A DNA stretch of 64,000 nucleotides from positions 62,001 through 126,000 of the forward strand of contig NZ_JACHXU010000027.1 in the NCBI RefSeq assembly GCF_014192335.1. The letters run 5' to 3'. The notes under the pieces were generated by a model, which saw only the letters and a list, made by a program, of their open reading frames with translations, was not told where the DNA came from and did no database searches. The stretch comes from Aporhodopirellula rubra. Lineage in GTDB: Bacteria > Planctomycetota > Planctomycetia > Pirellulales > Pirellulaceae. A program made the position numbers and the translations under genes. This document shows positions 17,823 to 27,039 of the stretch, one piece after another (position 1 is the first letter of the stretch; each line of letters opens with the position of its first letter).

Positions 17823-19307
17823 TTGAATTTCGCTCAAGCTGAATTTCTCATCTTCTTATGCGTCGTCCTGGTTGTAGCCTGGACGGCGGGGGCGAACGAT
17901 CGCCGGATACGCAACGGTTTCTTGCTGGCGGCGAGTTACTATTTTTATGCCTACTGGGACTATCGTTTCTGTGGGCTGTTGTTGATTTCGACGCTGGTCG
18001 ATTTCTTCGTCGCTCGCCGAATGGCGTCGTGTACTTCGCCACATCGGCGAAAAGGATGGTTGATCGTCAGTTTGATGGTCAACCTGGGGATGCTTGGCTT
18101 CTTCAAGTATTTCAACTTCTTCCTCGACACGGCCCGTCCGTTGATCGAGTCGCTTGGCAGTCACGCGGGCACGCTGAACGTGATCTTGCCTGTCGGCATT
18201 TCTTTCTTCACGTTTCAGACGCTCAGTTACACGATTGATGTCTATCGTGGCAAACTGCGCCCGACGTCCAGCCTGTTAGATTTCGCTCTCTACGTTGCGT
18301 TCTTCCCGCAATTGGTTGCCGGGCCGATCGTGCGTGCAACCAACCTATTGCCTCAACTCGCCGAAGTTCCTGAGTTTCGCCGGCGGATGATGTATGGCGG
18401 TTTTCAGCAATTGCTACGCGGTGCGGTGAAAAAAATCTTGATCGCCGATCGTTTGGCCGAGACCGTCGACGTGGTTTTTGCGGGAGTGGAGCTGTATAGC
18501 AGCGTGAGCGTGTGGATCGCGGTGATCGCCTACGCGGGACAGATCTACTATGACTTCTCGGGCTACAGCGACATGGCGATTGGGATCGCCAAAATGCTTG
18601 GGTATCGTTTCCCGGTCAATTTTCGGCATCCCTATCTCGCGACGTCGATGTCCGAGTTTTGGCGTCGTTGGCACATCACGCTTTCGACTTGGCTGCGCGA
18701 TTATCTCTACATCCCTTTGGGGGGATCTCGTGGGTCGTCATTCGCGACGCAGCGAAATCTGATGATCACAATGACCCTTGGTGGACTGTGGCATGGTGCC
18801 GCAGTGACCTACGTGTTGTGGGGGCTGTGGCACGGGGCCGCGCTGGTTATCGAGCGATATCGTCGAGCCGCGTCGAGGCTTCCACGTGTCATTCGATCTC
18901 GTGTGGTGCGTTGGTTTTTGGTGATGATCGTTGTGCTGATGGGATGGGTCTTGTTTCGCAGTCCCGATTGGACGACGGCGATGCAAGTGTATCAGCGTTT
19001 GTGGATGCCTTGGCTGTCGGTGGCGATTGATGGATCAGCGATGGACGTATCAGCGATGAGCGGGGCAGCGACAGATGGAGTGGGGGCGTTGGGTGAAACG
19101 GCACGAATCGTTTGGTTGCCGCCACTGACGCTTTTGATGATCGCCATCATGGTGATCGAGCACGCGGTTTGGACAACACGATTGCGACGTTGCATGCGAC
19201 TGCCGCCTGACGCGTGGTACAGCGGTGTGGCAACGGCGATGATGATTTGGAGTCTCCTGCTCTACGCCCCACGCGGTTTCCGGCCATTTGTGTACTTTCA
19301 GTTCTAG
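17823..19307 (+). CDS. Membrane-bound O-acyltransferase (MBOAT), AlgI-like
   Basis: This 494-residue integral membrane protein moves acyl groups onto a sugar or polymer on the outer face of the membrane. MBOAT landmarks: PQLVAGPIVRA, FWRRWHITLSTWLRDYLYIPLGGSRG, and the catalytic histidine H324 in GGLWHGAAVTYVLWGLWHG. About ten hydrophobic segments are visible, starting at residue 5. The start is TTG at 17823, supported by GGAAAG about 7 bases upstream; no ATG gives a complete first helix. AlgI-type proteins normally act with an AlgJ/AlgX- or DltD-like SGNH partner, and none is here. The partner next door is the Cys-rich secreted protein 18 bp upstream. The acyl acceptor is unknown. Confidence 0.88.
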   Translation: MNFAQAEFLIFLCVVLVVAWTAGANDRRIRNGFLLAASYYFYAYWDYRFCGLLLISTLVDFFVARRMASCTSPHRRKGWLIVSLMVNLGMLGFFKYFNFFLDTARPLIESLGSHAGTLNVILPVGISFFTFQTLSYTIDVYRGKLRPTSSLLDFALYVAFFPQLVAGPIVRATNLLPQLAEVPEFRRRMMYGGFQQLLRGAVKKILIADRLAETVDVVFAGVELYSSVSVWIAVIAYAGQIYYDFSGYSDMAIGIAKMLGYRFPVNFRHPYLATSMSEFWRRWHITLSTWLRDYLYIPLGGSRGSSFATQRNLMITMTLGGLWHGAAVTYVLWGLWHGAALVIERYRRAASRLPRVIRSRVVRWFLVMIVVLMGWVLFRSPDWTTAMQVYQRLWMPWLSVAIDGSAMDVSAMSGAATDGVGALGETARIVWLPPLTLLMIAIMVIEHAVWTTRLRRCMRLPPDAWYSGVATAMMIWSLLLYAPRGFRPFVYFQF

Positions 19308-19398
19308 ATCGCGTTGGCGGAGTGTCATTGCGCCTCGCATGCCGTTAAGTTGGCGTCGTATGTGTATAGGCTTGTCTCGCTGTGATGGATGAATTGAT

Positions 19399-21006
19399 AT
19401 GCCGAGTCGTTTGTTTCTGTGGGCGTTAACGTCTGCCCTCGCCGGTTTTTTGTTCGGTTTCGATACCGTCGTTATCTCGGGAGCCGAGAAAACGATTCAA
19501 TCGTTGTGGTCGCTCGGTCACGCGCAGCATGGGCTCGCGATGAGCATGGCGTTGTGGGGAACGGTCATCGGATCGCTGGTCGGCGGTTGGCCGACGGATC
19601 GGTTCGGTCGTAAGTCAACGTTGCTTTGGATCGGGATTTTGTATCTCGTTTCCGCGATCTGGTCAGCTCTTGCGACGGACGTTTATTCGTTCATGATCGC
19701 CCGACTGATCGGTGGGATCGGGGTCGGTATCTCGACCGTCGCGGCGCCACTTTACATCTCGGAAATATCGCCGCCCGCTCGGCGTGGTCGGCTCGCGGGG
19801 ATGTTTCAATTCAATATCGTCTTTGGGATCTTGGTCGCGTTCGCATCCAACGCGCTGCTCGCAGGAATCGGCGAGAACGCGTGGCGATGGATGCTCGGCG
19901 TCGAAGCCATTCCCGCGTTGATCTATTCGTTGATGTGTTTGAGATTGCCTGAAAGCCCCCGTTGGTTGATCTCCCGACGCGGCGATGAAACGGAGGCACG
20001 GCGCGTGATCCGATTGGCCAATCCGGATTTGACCGATGAGGAGGTGGAGAGATTGGTGCGGCGGATTCAAGACTCCGCGGACGAGAAAACAGCGTCAGAG
20101 CCGTTTTGGACAACGCGTTTGCGAATCCCAATTTTGCTCGCCTTCTTAGTCGCGTTCTTTAACCAGCTTTCCGGCATCAACGCAATTCTGTATTTCGCAC
20201 CGCGAATTTTTGAGATGACCGGATTGGGGCAACAGGCCGCCTTGATCCAATCGATTGGCATCGGTGTGATCAATTTGCTGTTTACGTTCATCGGTTTGTA
20301 TTTGATCGATCGGCTCGGACGCCGAACGTTGCTGTACATTGGATCGTTCGGATATATCGCGTCACTCGGGTTATGTGCCTGGGTGTTTTTTGCGTTTGCT
20401 CCACAGTTCCAGGTTGCAAACTCCGCGATCGCTGTCAAAGGATCGATTGCTGCGTATGAAAAAGCCGATGCGTTGCCAGTGCGAAACGAATCCGATTTGG
20501 CCAAGTTTCAATCCGATATCGATGAGTCCAAAGCGGCGCTCGTTACCGCGTCGCAGTCACCGGAATTCGAAGGTGATCCGGTCGAGTTTACCGGCACTGA
20601 AAGTTCCCAGACCGTCGTCGCCTTGGCCGATACCGCAATGTCACAAGCGAGTGACGAGTCAGGTTTCGGCGGAACCCTGGTGATGCTCGGGATCTTTGCC
20701 TTCATTGGTGCTCACGCGGTTGGCCAGGGAGCGGTGATCTGGGTTCTCATTTCAGAGATCTTTCCGAACCGACATCGTGCCGCCGGGCAATCGCTCGGCA
20801 GTTTCACTCACTGGATATTTGCCGCACTGCTGACGACGGTCTTCCCGTGGTTCATCGGTAATTTTCCACCGTCGTTCGTGTTCGGCTTCTTCTGTTTCAT
20901 GATGGTGCTGCAACTCCTTTGGGTTGCCACAATGGTTCCTGAAACGAAGGGGGTGCCGTTGGAGGAGATGGAAGCCAAACTGGGGATCCGATCGGTCGAA
21001 GGTTGA
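19399..21006 (+). CDS. MFS sugar:proton symporter with a large loop insertion
   Basis: This 535-residue transporter belongs to the sugar porter branch of the major facilitator superfamily (xylose/arabinose/galactose symporters). Visible motifs are DRFGRKS between helices 2 and 3, LPESPRWLI after helix 6, QLSGINAILYF in helix 7, DRLGRRTLL between 8 and 9, and PETKG at the C-terminus. It would import a monosaccharide with protons. The odd feature is an inserted hydrophilic stretch at about 335-418, between helices 9 and 10, where most members have a short loop. It is rich in Ala, Ser, Glu and Asp and would face the periplasm. The gene stands alone, 92 bp after the MBOAT gene. Confidence 0.9.
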   Translation: MPSRLFLWALTSALAGFLFGFDTVVISGAEKTIQSLWSLGHAQHGLAMSMALWGTVIGSLVGGWPTDRFGRKSTLLWIGILYLVSAIWSALATDVYSFMIARLIGGIGVGISTVAAPLYISEISPPARRGRLAGMFQFNIVFGILVAFASNALLAGIGENAWRWMLGVEAIPALIYSLMCLRLPESPRWLISRRGDETEARRVIRLANPDLTDEEVERLVRRIQDSADEKTASEPFWTTRLRIPILLAFLVAFFNQLSGINAILYFAPRIFEMTGLGQQAALIQSIGIGVINLLFTFIGLYLIDRLGRRTLLYIGSFGYIASLGLCAWVFFAFAPQFQVANSAIAVKGSIAAYEKADALPVRNESDLAKFQSDIDESKAALVTASQSPEFEGDPVEFTGTESSQTVVALADTAMSQASDESGFGGTLVMLGIFAFIGAHAVGQGAVIWVLISEIFPNRHRAAGQSLGSFTHWIFAALLTTVFPWFIGNFPPSFVFGFFCFMMVLQLLWVATMVPETKGVPLEEMEAKLGIRSVEG

Positions 21007-21040
21007 GAGCGTTAACAAACCCTTCGACCGGTTGGCGATT

Positions 21041-21082
21041 GTCGCAGCAATAACACAGTCGCAGCAATAACACTGCGACTGT
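21041..21082. terminator. Tandem 17 bp repeat that also forms a hairpin between convergent genes
   Basis: GTCGCAGCAATAACAC occurs twice in tandem (21041-21057 and 21058-21074). A 10 bp perfect stem (21055-21064 with 21073-21082, 8-base loop) lies between the converging transporter and pseudopilin genes. A bidirectional terminator is likely by position, though no T-run follows. Confidence 0.45.
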
Positions 21083-21141
21083 CGTGTGAGGTCGCCGTTG
21101 GATGGCGTCGTCTGGATCAGGCGTGGTTTGGTTACCGAGAA

Positions 21142-22368
21142 TCAGCGATCGACTTGGTCCGTGACGACGAACTCGTTCCAAGGCACGTCGCTCTGTTTGC
21201 CTTGGGGAGTCAGCATCGCTTGGTAGACCCGGTAGTCGATCGAATCCATGATGTACCGGATCGCGCCGCTGGCCATCACGGCGTTCACACCGTCGTTGTG
21301 TGCCGATGACGGACGGGCGAGATCGCGGGCATCTCGCATATTGGAAACGACTTTGACAAACATATCCTGCGACGTGCTTCCTGACCCCGTCCCGCCTCCG
21401 TTGATGCGGTGAAGCGAATGGACCGCGATGGGGGCTTCGCCCACACTGGAATTCCAGGTGGGAGTTGTGGCGGCACCGGCGGCGTGATCTTCATAGTGCC
21501 ACACAACACCGTGGATGTATCGGGCGGCTTCGATTTTCGGTGTGATGTTGGCGTCGAAAGGAACATCGTAGGAATTCGGCAGTGTGCTTGATTTGAGATC
21601 ACTGCCGTTAATCAATCCAGCGCGATGCCACGGGAACGCTTGGACGTTTTCGGTGTACAGGATGGTATTGCCGGCACCGTCTTTGATGTCGTCGAGCCGA
21701 ACTCTCGGTCCTTGCGACACGGATACACCGACGCCATCAGACGCGCGGACGCTCGAGATGTTGTACTTGGAATTGCCGATACCGTTGGTGCGGGATTGGG
21801 AGGTCAAAAAACTCACGCCCGCGATGGTGGACCCGTCTGGACGAAGGTGACACATGCCATTGTTTGACACGTAGCCGTTTTTGCCGTTCGATCCGGACAC
21901 CACCGGATTGCTGGGGCACTGGAAAATTGCCAAGTTCGCCGCCGCGTACGGATGAAATCCATTTCCTTCAAACGCACCGTTCGTGGCGTCGGAGCCGTCA
22001 GACAAAATCGGATAGCGATCTTCGGTCCAACGTTCATAGGTTGGTAACGCTTCCAAGTAAGGCAGCAAGGCGACGCCCCACGTTCCTATCTTGCGGTGCG
22101 ACTCGACGGTGGCACCGACTTCGCTCGATGGGTCGACGCCGCCGGCGAAAAATCCGAAGTCTTGGACGTACCCGGGAAACTGACCTTTGGACGACTCGTG
22201 GAGGGTGCCCGCCAATCCGAATTGTCGCAGGTTGTTAGAGCACTGCAATTGTCGAGCACGTTCTCTGGCCGCTTGTACTGCGGCGGTCGTTAAAGCGAGT
22301 AGAACTCCGATGATGGAGATCACGACCAGCAGTTCGACCAACGTGAATCCGAGGCGTTGACGTTTCAT
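21142..22368 (-). CDS. DUF1559-type pseudopilin (prepilin-like secreted protein)
   Basis: The N-terminus is a type IV prepilin/type II secretion leader: MKRQRLG followed by FTLVELLVVISIIGVLLALTT, with cleavage expected before the first F and the conserved glutamate at position 5 of the mature protein. The stretch ERARQLQCSNNLRQFGLAG follows, typical of the DUF1559 family that is greatly expanded in planctomycetes. The C-terminal part (about 300 residues) has Gly/Ser/Asn-rich segments and ends with the family's usual DG-rich region (AHNDGVNAVMASG). It would be displayed at or through the envelope; the pilus-like assembly it joins is unknown. I start at the ATG at 22368 (408 residues), because the leader then has the proper short basic n-region. 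Confidence 0.88.
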   Translation of the reverse strand: MKRQRLGFTLVELLVVISIIGVLLALTTAAVQAARERARQLQCSNNLRQFGLAGTLHESSKGQFPGYVQDFGFFAGGVDPSSEVGATVESHRKIGTWGVALLPYLEALPTYERWTEDRYPILSDGSDATNGAFEGNGFHPYAAANLAIFQCPSNPVVSGSNGKNGYVSNNGMCHLRPDGSTIAGVSFLTSQSRTNGIGNSKYNISSVRASDGVGVSVSQGPRVRLDDIKDGAGNTILYTENVQAFPWHRAGLINGSDLKSSTLPNSYDVPFDANITPKIEAARYIHGVVWHYEDHAAGAATTPTWNSSVGEAPIAVHSLHRINGGGTGSGSTSQDMFVKVVSNMRDARDLARPSSAHNDGVNAVMASGAIRYIMDSIDYRVYQAMLTPQGKQSDVPWNEFVVTDQVDR

Positions 22369-22675
22369 TGGATTGTTCCCAGGGCGAAGAGAAGAGGATT
22401 GGGAGGAGGGAAGCCGGCGTGTCAAAACGTACGCCGACTCCGTACTCGATTAGACCACCGCAAGATCTCACCTGCAAATTTTGGGGCCCGGGCGGGCGTC
22501 CGGGCGAGAGTTGAGCAATGGTGGCGGCAACCAATAACGGCACTTTGATCGTGCCGAGAGATCCGCTGCCATTGCACGCGAACCAACGCCGCTATCGTTC
22601 GGTCCTGGTTGTCGTAAAATCTTCAACATGACGGTCCAATCGATTGCGGTTGCAGGAAAATCTACCGAGCATTGC
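22369..22675. other. Divergent intergenic region
   Basis: This 307 bp stretch between the pseudopilin gene and the Fsr-like gene should contain both promoters. A GC-rich small hairpin (GCCCGG at 22486-22491 with CCGGGC at 22500-22505) is the only structure seen. The frame opening at 22628 merges into the transporter gene. Confidence 0.4.
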
Positions 22676-23923
22676 ATGAGTAACCCCACCATCGCCCCTG
22701 TTTCCAGTGAGTCGCCTGCCTCGAACTCGCCCGGCCAATCAGCCGAGCAAACCGCGATGATGGTGCTGGCGTCGCTGAGCGTTGCTCACATGCTCAACGA
22801 TATTATTCAGTCGTTGATTCCCGCTACCTATCCGTTGTTGCGAGATTCGCTGAGTCTGAGCTATGGCGACATCGGTCTGATCACGTTTTCGTTCCAACTC
22901 ACCGCGTCGCTGCTGCAACCGGTCGTGGGAATGTATACCGATCGCAAACCGAAGCCGTTTTCACTGGCGATCGGAATGGGAATGACGTTGATCGGTTTGG
23001 TGTTTTTCTCGCAAGCTCGATCGCTCGTGACGCTGATGATGTCGGCGGCATTGATTGGCACAGGATCGAGTATTTTTCATCCCGAAGCATCGCGGATGGC
23101 ACACCTGGCCGCGGGCGGGCGGCATGGATTTGCACAATCGTTGTTCCAAGTCGGCGGCAACTTCGGCACTTCGTTGGGACCGCTATTGGCGGCAGCGATT
23201 ATTTTCCCGTTTGGCCAATCTTCCATCGCTTGGTTTGCGTTGATTGCGTTAGCGGGAATCGTCGTTCTGACGAAAGTCGGCGCGTGGTATCAAAAGAAAC
23301 TCGCCACTCGTGTGGCGATGGGCAACGCGTCCAAGCCGCAACGACACGCAACGTTGTCGCGTCGCCAAGTTGGTGGTGCGATCGGAGTGCTGGTCGCGCT
23401 CGTGTTGTCAAAGTATGTCTATCTGGTCAGCTTTACGAGCTACTACGCGTTGTACATGGAGGAAACGTTTGACCTCACGAAACAACAGTCTCAGCTCTGT
23501 TCGTTCGCGTTCCTGTTTGCGGTGGCAGTCGGTACGTTTGCCGGAGGGCCGCTCGGAGATCGTTTCGGCCGAAAGGTTGTGATCTGGTTTTCGATTCTCG
23601 GCGTTGCACCCTTCTCGCTCTCACTACCGCATACCGGATTGGTGGCCACGGTTTTGTTGACAATCGTTATCGGAGCGATTCTGGCCTCGGCGTTTTCTGC
23701 CATTTTGGTTTTTGCTCAGGAACTGTTGCCCGGACGAGTGGGCGCCGTCGCGGGGTTGTTCTTCGGCTTTGCATTCGGAATCAGCGCGATTGCTGCGGCT
23801 CTATTGGGTGAGTTGGCCGACCGAACGAGCCTACAGTTTGTCTTTCAGGTCTGTGCCTATTTGCCACTGATGGGAATCATCGCCGCGTTTCTGCCCCGGA
23901 TCGAACGACTCGAGGGCGGTTGA
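22676..23923 (+). CDS. MFS transporter, fosmidomycin-resistance (Fsr)-like
   Basis: This 415-residue membrane protein (counted from the ATG at 22676; 22628 gives 431) has twelve hydrophobic segments. The start of helix 1 reads SVAHMLNDIIQSLIPATYPLL and the second helix is followed by DRKPKP, then GTGSSIFHPEASRMA in helix 4, all hallmarks of the Fsr-type branch of the MFS. Members export fosmidomycin or other small molecules in exchange for protons. DRFGRKV sits between the two halves. It converges on the next MFS gene, 28 bp away, so the two stop codons are close and share a terminator region. The substrate here is not known; resistance is a family property, not shown by the sequence. Confidence 0.88.
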   Translation: MSNPTIAPVSSESPASNSPGQSAEQTAMMVLASLSVAHMLNDIIQSLIPATYPLLRDSLSLSYGDIGLITFSFQLTASLLQPVVGMYTDRKPKPFSLAIGMGMTLIGLVFFSQARSLVTLMMSAALIGTGSSIFHPEASRMAHLAAGGRHGFAQSLFQVGGNFGTSLGPLLAAAIIFPFGQSSIAWFALIALAGIVVLTKVGAWYQKKLATRVAMGNASKPQRHATLSRRQVGGAIGVLVALVLSKYVYLVSFTSYYALYMEETFDLTKQQSQLCSFAFLFAVAVGTFAGGPLGDRFGRKVVIWFSILGVAPFSLSLPHTGLVATVLLTIVIGAILASAFSAILVFAQELLPGRVGAVAGLFFGFAFGISAIAAALLGELADRTSLQFVFQVCAYLPLMGIIAAFLPRIERLEGG

Positions 23924-23951
23924 TCGTACGACGGGACGAGCAAGCGTCGCC

Positions 23952-25298
23952 TTACACTTTGCAAGTCTCAAATTCGCCCGAATTGTCCGGTTCGACACAG
24001 GCGACAAGAAGCTCGCCCGCGTCAACGGACGCTTCTGCTGCCGCGGGAAGGCTGATGTCGAGGGCATCGATCGCGAGTTGTTCGGCCATTCGAAGGCGGC
24101 CGGCTAACCATAAACTCAAGATCGAAAAACCGGCGGCCATCGCTCCGACAATTTCAAAGTTCAACAGGCGACCATCGGTGGATTGAATGACGATTAACCC
24201 TCCGAGGTAAGACGCCGCGCCGCCCGCGATATGTTGGATCGATGAATTTGCGCTCAAGAACGCACCGCGATTTTTGGGGAGCACGCTGCCCGTCACCATT
24301 GCCATGGCCGGAATCATGCGTCCGACATTGCATACCATTAAGCTTCCAAACGTCGCGATCGTTAACAGCAACGCCCCTGCCGGCAATTGAGTGATGATCA
24401 CCAGCATCACGGCTGAGATAGGAGCGATGCAACGGAAAACGAACAGCTTTCCGTTTTTGTCCGCGTAACGCCCAACCACGGGAGACGCAAACAACGTCAG
24501 CGTCCCGCCCGCGATGTAGACCAGCGGCAATTGTTGCTCGGTCATGCCGACGTTGCCGACAAAGTAGACGCTGAGGTAGGGGAAGACGAGAAAGCCACTC
24601 ATCGTCAACGCAATGATGAGTGCGAAGGCGTTGAGGTGATTCATGTGGAGGAACGTCGAACGTAGTGATGTCAGCGTCGATGGGCGTGAGCCGACCGCAT
24701 GGTCGTTGAGGAGTGGCAACGCAAACCATGCCAGCGCGAGCACGGGCAGTCCCAATGCCGATAAGGCGATAAAACTCATCTGCCACCCAAGGTTCGTTCC
24801 GATCAGCAATCCCATCGGTACACCGGCCACCGATGCGATGGCAAAACCGGTCATCATCGCGCCCGTTGCTCGGCCGCGACGGCTATCCGGAAAAACGTCA
24901 CCGATGATCGCCATCGAGATTCCGCCCACAATTCCGCCGAACGCGCCCGCAATCACGCGGGAGATCACCAGCGATAGGTAGTTCATCGACAAACCACAAA
25001 ACAGTGTTCCCAACAGAAAGCCGCTGTAGAGAAACAAGAACGCTGATCGTCGAGAAAACCGATCGACGGTCGCTGAGGCAATCAGTCCCGCGATTCCAGC
25101 GGCAAACGTGTAGGACGAGACGATTAATCCGAACGACGATGGGCCAATGTCGAGCGTACGCATCAGTTGCGGACCGAGAGGCATCACAATCATAAAGTCG
25201 ACGATCGTGATGAACTGAACGGCTGCCAAAATAAGCAATATCAAGCGTTCGTTATGAACGGTTCTCGTCGCGCCTTCGCTCGGTTGTTGCACCATCAT
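23952..25298 (-). CDS. MFS transporter, drug/metabolite:proton antiporter type
   Basis: This 448-residue protein has twelve hydrophobic segments and DHA1-like features: FITIVDFMIVMPLGPQLM in helix 1, DRFSRRSAFLFLY between helices 2 and 3, and the antiporter-type motif GVPMGLLIGTNLGWQMSF in helix 5. It probably exports a small hydrophobic compound or a sugar. The C-terminal 35 residues form an acidic cytosolic tail (AIDALDISLPAAAEASV). Its start is an ATG-ATG pair at 25298/25295. It is not cotranscribed with any neighbour: the Fsr-like gene converges on it and a non-coding region of about 800 bp lies upstream. Confidence 0.87.
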   Translation of the reverse strand: MMVQQPSEGATRTVHNERLILLILAAVQFITIVDFMIVMPLGPQLMRTLDIGPSSFGLIVSSYTFAAGIAGLIASATVDRFSRRSAFLFLYSGFLLGTLFCGLSMNYLSLVISRVIAGAFGGIVGGISMAIIGDVFPDSRRGRATGAMMTGFAIASVAGVPMGLLIGTNLGWQMSFIALSALGLPVLALAWFALPLLNDHAVGSRPSTLTSLRSTFLHMNHLNAFALIIALTMSGFLVFPYLSVYFVGNVGMTEQQLPLVYIAGGTLTLFASPVVGRYADKNGKLFVFRCIAPISAVMLVIITQLPAGALLLTIATFGSLMVCNVGRMIPAMAMVTGSVLPKNRGAFLSANSSIQHIAGGAASYLGGLIVIQSTDGRLLNFEIVGAMAAGFSILSLWLAGRLRMAEQLAIDALDISLPAAAEASVDAGELLVACVEPDNSGEFETCKV

Positions 25299-26093
25299 GA
25301 TCGCTGGGCCTGAGTGAGGCCTCGTTCCTTCGTATCCGGTTCGTAGTATCTATCTGACTAGGTGTGTTGACGTCTCGATCTGACAGTCTAGCCGTGTGGA
25401 AAGTTCGGCAAAGATGTACTCAAAGCCATATTCCAAACGCCCCGGTGAACGAGTGCTCCTTGTGCGTAACTGACCAACGAAACCAAAACGGTGCTGTCGT
25501 TGTCGCCGTATGAAGGTCGTGTCGCGTTATCGCCTGAGAGCGGCCGGTAAAGTTCCGTAAGGCAGTGGGCGATGTGATTGGTCCAGCGAAAATCGAAAGC
25601 GAATCCGCGTATCGATTCGATTGCGTCAATCGAATTACATGCCAACGCATATAGGCGAAAGGGGGAATGAGTCCAGTCGCCCTGATCGGCGGTAACATGT
25701 CTGACGAAGTAGCGTGATCTTAACGGGAAGGATTGAATACCCAGGAGCCTGTCACCGGCAGATACGTGAGCCTAGCTCGTTCGCGGCGGATCCTTTTGTG
25801 ACGAACGAAGGTAAGTCGTTAACCTGAGGTTTATAATTGGTGAGTGAAACAGGCGGTTCGGTATCCTCTGATGAACGCTCGACTGCAGTTGGTAAACCTG
25901 CTTTTGTGGCTCGAGTCGCAAGGGAAATTCTCCTGAGACCGAAAGTGCCGCAAGAAGTTTTTCACACCGCATCGTTTTCGAATCGAACGCATTCTTATGC
26001 GAATACATCGGTCACGAGAAATCAATTCCTACTCGCCTCTCTTTTACCCACCCACTTCGCACTCATTGACGTCCACACAGATCGAATGGATTG
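25299..26093. other. Long intergenic region, possible dispersed-repeat fragment
   Basis: This 795 bp gap has no supported gene. Between about 25388 and 25698 two minus-strand frames are open, but their translations are low in structure and unlike neighbouring proteins; I suspect a repetitive or decayed element. A TATAAT hexamer at 25832-25837, about 250 bp before the AraC-type gene, could be a -10 box, but no good -35 is spaced from it. Confidence 0.4.
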
Positions 26094-27005
26094 ATGAACG
26101 CTCTGATCGAAACGCTTCCGCCTCGAACGTTTGAATCATTTCGTTGTTTTGATCGTCGGGAAAATCGTTTGCCCGCTCGATGGCACCAACACGCCGAGAT
26201 CGAGTTGACCTTCGTGCCGAAAGGCTCTGGTGAGCGTCTGATTGGTGATCATATCGGACGATACACCGATTCCGATTTAGTGTTGGTCGGTGAGCACTTG
26301 CCTCACACTTGGGCGTCGGATGAATTTCGCGGGCAGCGGTACGACATGCATGAGGCCATCGTGCTGTACTTCAAACGTGATTTTCTAGGGAGCGGTTTCT
26401 TCGATATACCTGAAGCGATCCGAATCCGGGATCTACTGACGCGGGCAAAACAAGGCCTCTGGTTCCCTCCGGAATTTGCCGAAGAGATCGGAGCGAAGAT
26501 GCAAGAAATCTTAGCTCAACGAGGGATGCTCCGGATCGCAGAGTTGCTGCAGTGTCTGGAGATGCTTTGCGAATGTGAAAACACCGTCGTGTTAGCAAGT
26601 GAAGGATACCAGTGCGAAGCGAACAGTCGCAACGATCCGAAGATGAGCCAGGTGCTTCAATATATCATCGAAAACTTCACCGACTCGCAGTTGCAGATTA
26701 ACCAACTCGCAGAACTCGTCGGGATGAACCATTCTGCGTTTGCGAGGAGTTTTCGAAACACGATCGGACACACACCAACGCAATACATCAACCGGTTGCG
26801 TGTCGGATTCGCACGACGTCTCTTGCTCGAACAAGATCTCAGCGTGCTGAATGTTTGCTACCAGTCGGGCTTCGCCTCTGTCTCACATTTCAACAAACGA
26901 TTCAGGGCAGAATTCAGTATGTCGCCACGTGAATTCCGCGAAGCCCATTTGCTCGTTCATGACAGCTCACGAGCGGTTGCGGGGCACGAAGCGAAGACGC
27001 GATAA
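26094..27005 (+). CDS. AraC-family transcriptional regulator
   Basis: This 303-residue regulator has an N-terminal cupin-like sensor domain (RWHQHAEIELTFVPKGSGERLIGDHIGRY near residues 25-60). The C-terminal AraC DNA-binding domain has two helix-turn-helix units: QINQLAELVGMNHSAFARSF and VLNVCYQSGFASVSHFNKRFR, ending in SPREFRE. It would sense a carbohydrate or derived metabolite and activate nearby genes. The ATG at 26094 is used; a TTG one codon upstream is possible. The gene converges on the symporter-hexosaminidase-amidotransferase group, 34 bp from the symporter stop, which makes that group and the sulfatases its plausible targets. Confidence 0.9.
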   Translation: MNALIETLPPRTFESFRCFDRRENRLPARWHQHAEIELTFVPKGSGERLIGDHIGRYTDSDLVLVGEHLPHTWASDEFRGQRYDMHEAIVLYFKRDFLGSGFFDIPEAIRIRDLLTRAKQGLWFPPEFAEEIGAKMQEILAQRGMLRIAELLQCLEMLCECENTVVLASEGYQCEANSRNDPKMSQVLQYIIENFTDSQLQINQLAELVGMNHSAFARSFRNTIGHTPTQYINRLRVGFARRLLLEQDLSVLNVCYQSGFASVSHFNKRFRAEFSMSPREFREAHLLVHDSSRAVAGHEAKTR

Positions 27006-27039
27006 AATCTTGCTGGCTACGAAAATGATTGATTGCTCA

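Noticed and set aside
25388-25698. Integron attC-like or small genes in the gap
   Set aside because: No paired GTTRRRY/RYYYAAC core sites were found and the short frames have no ribosome-binding site; kept only as a possible repeat.
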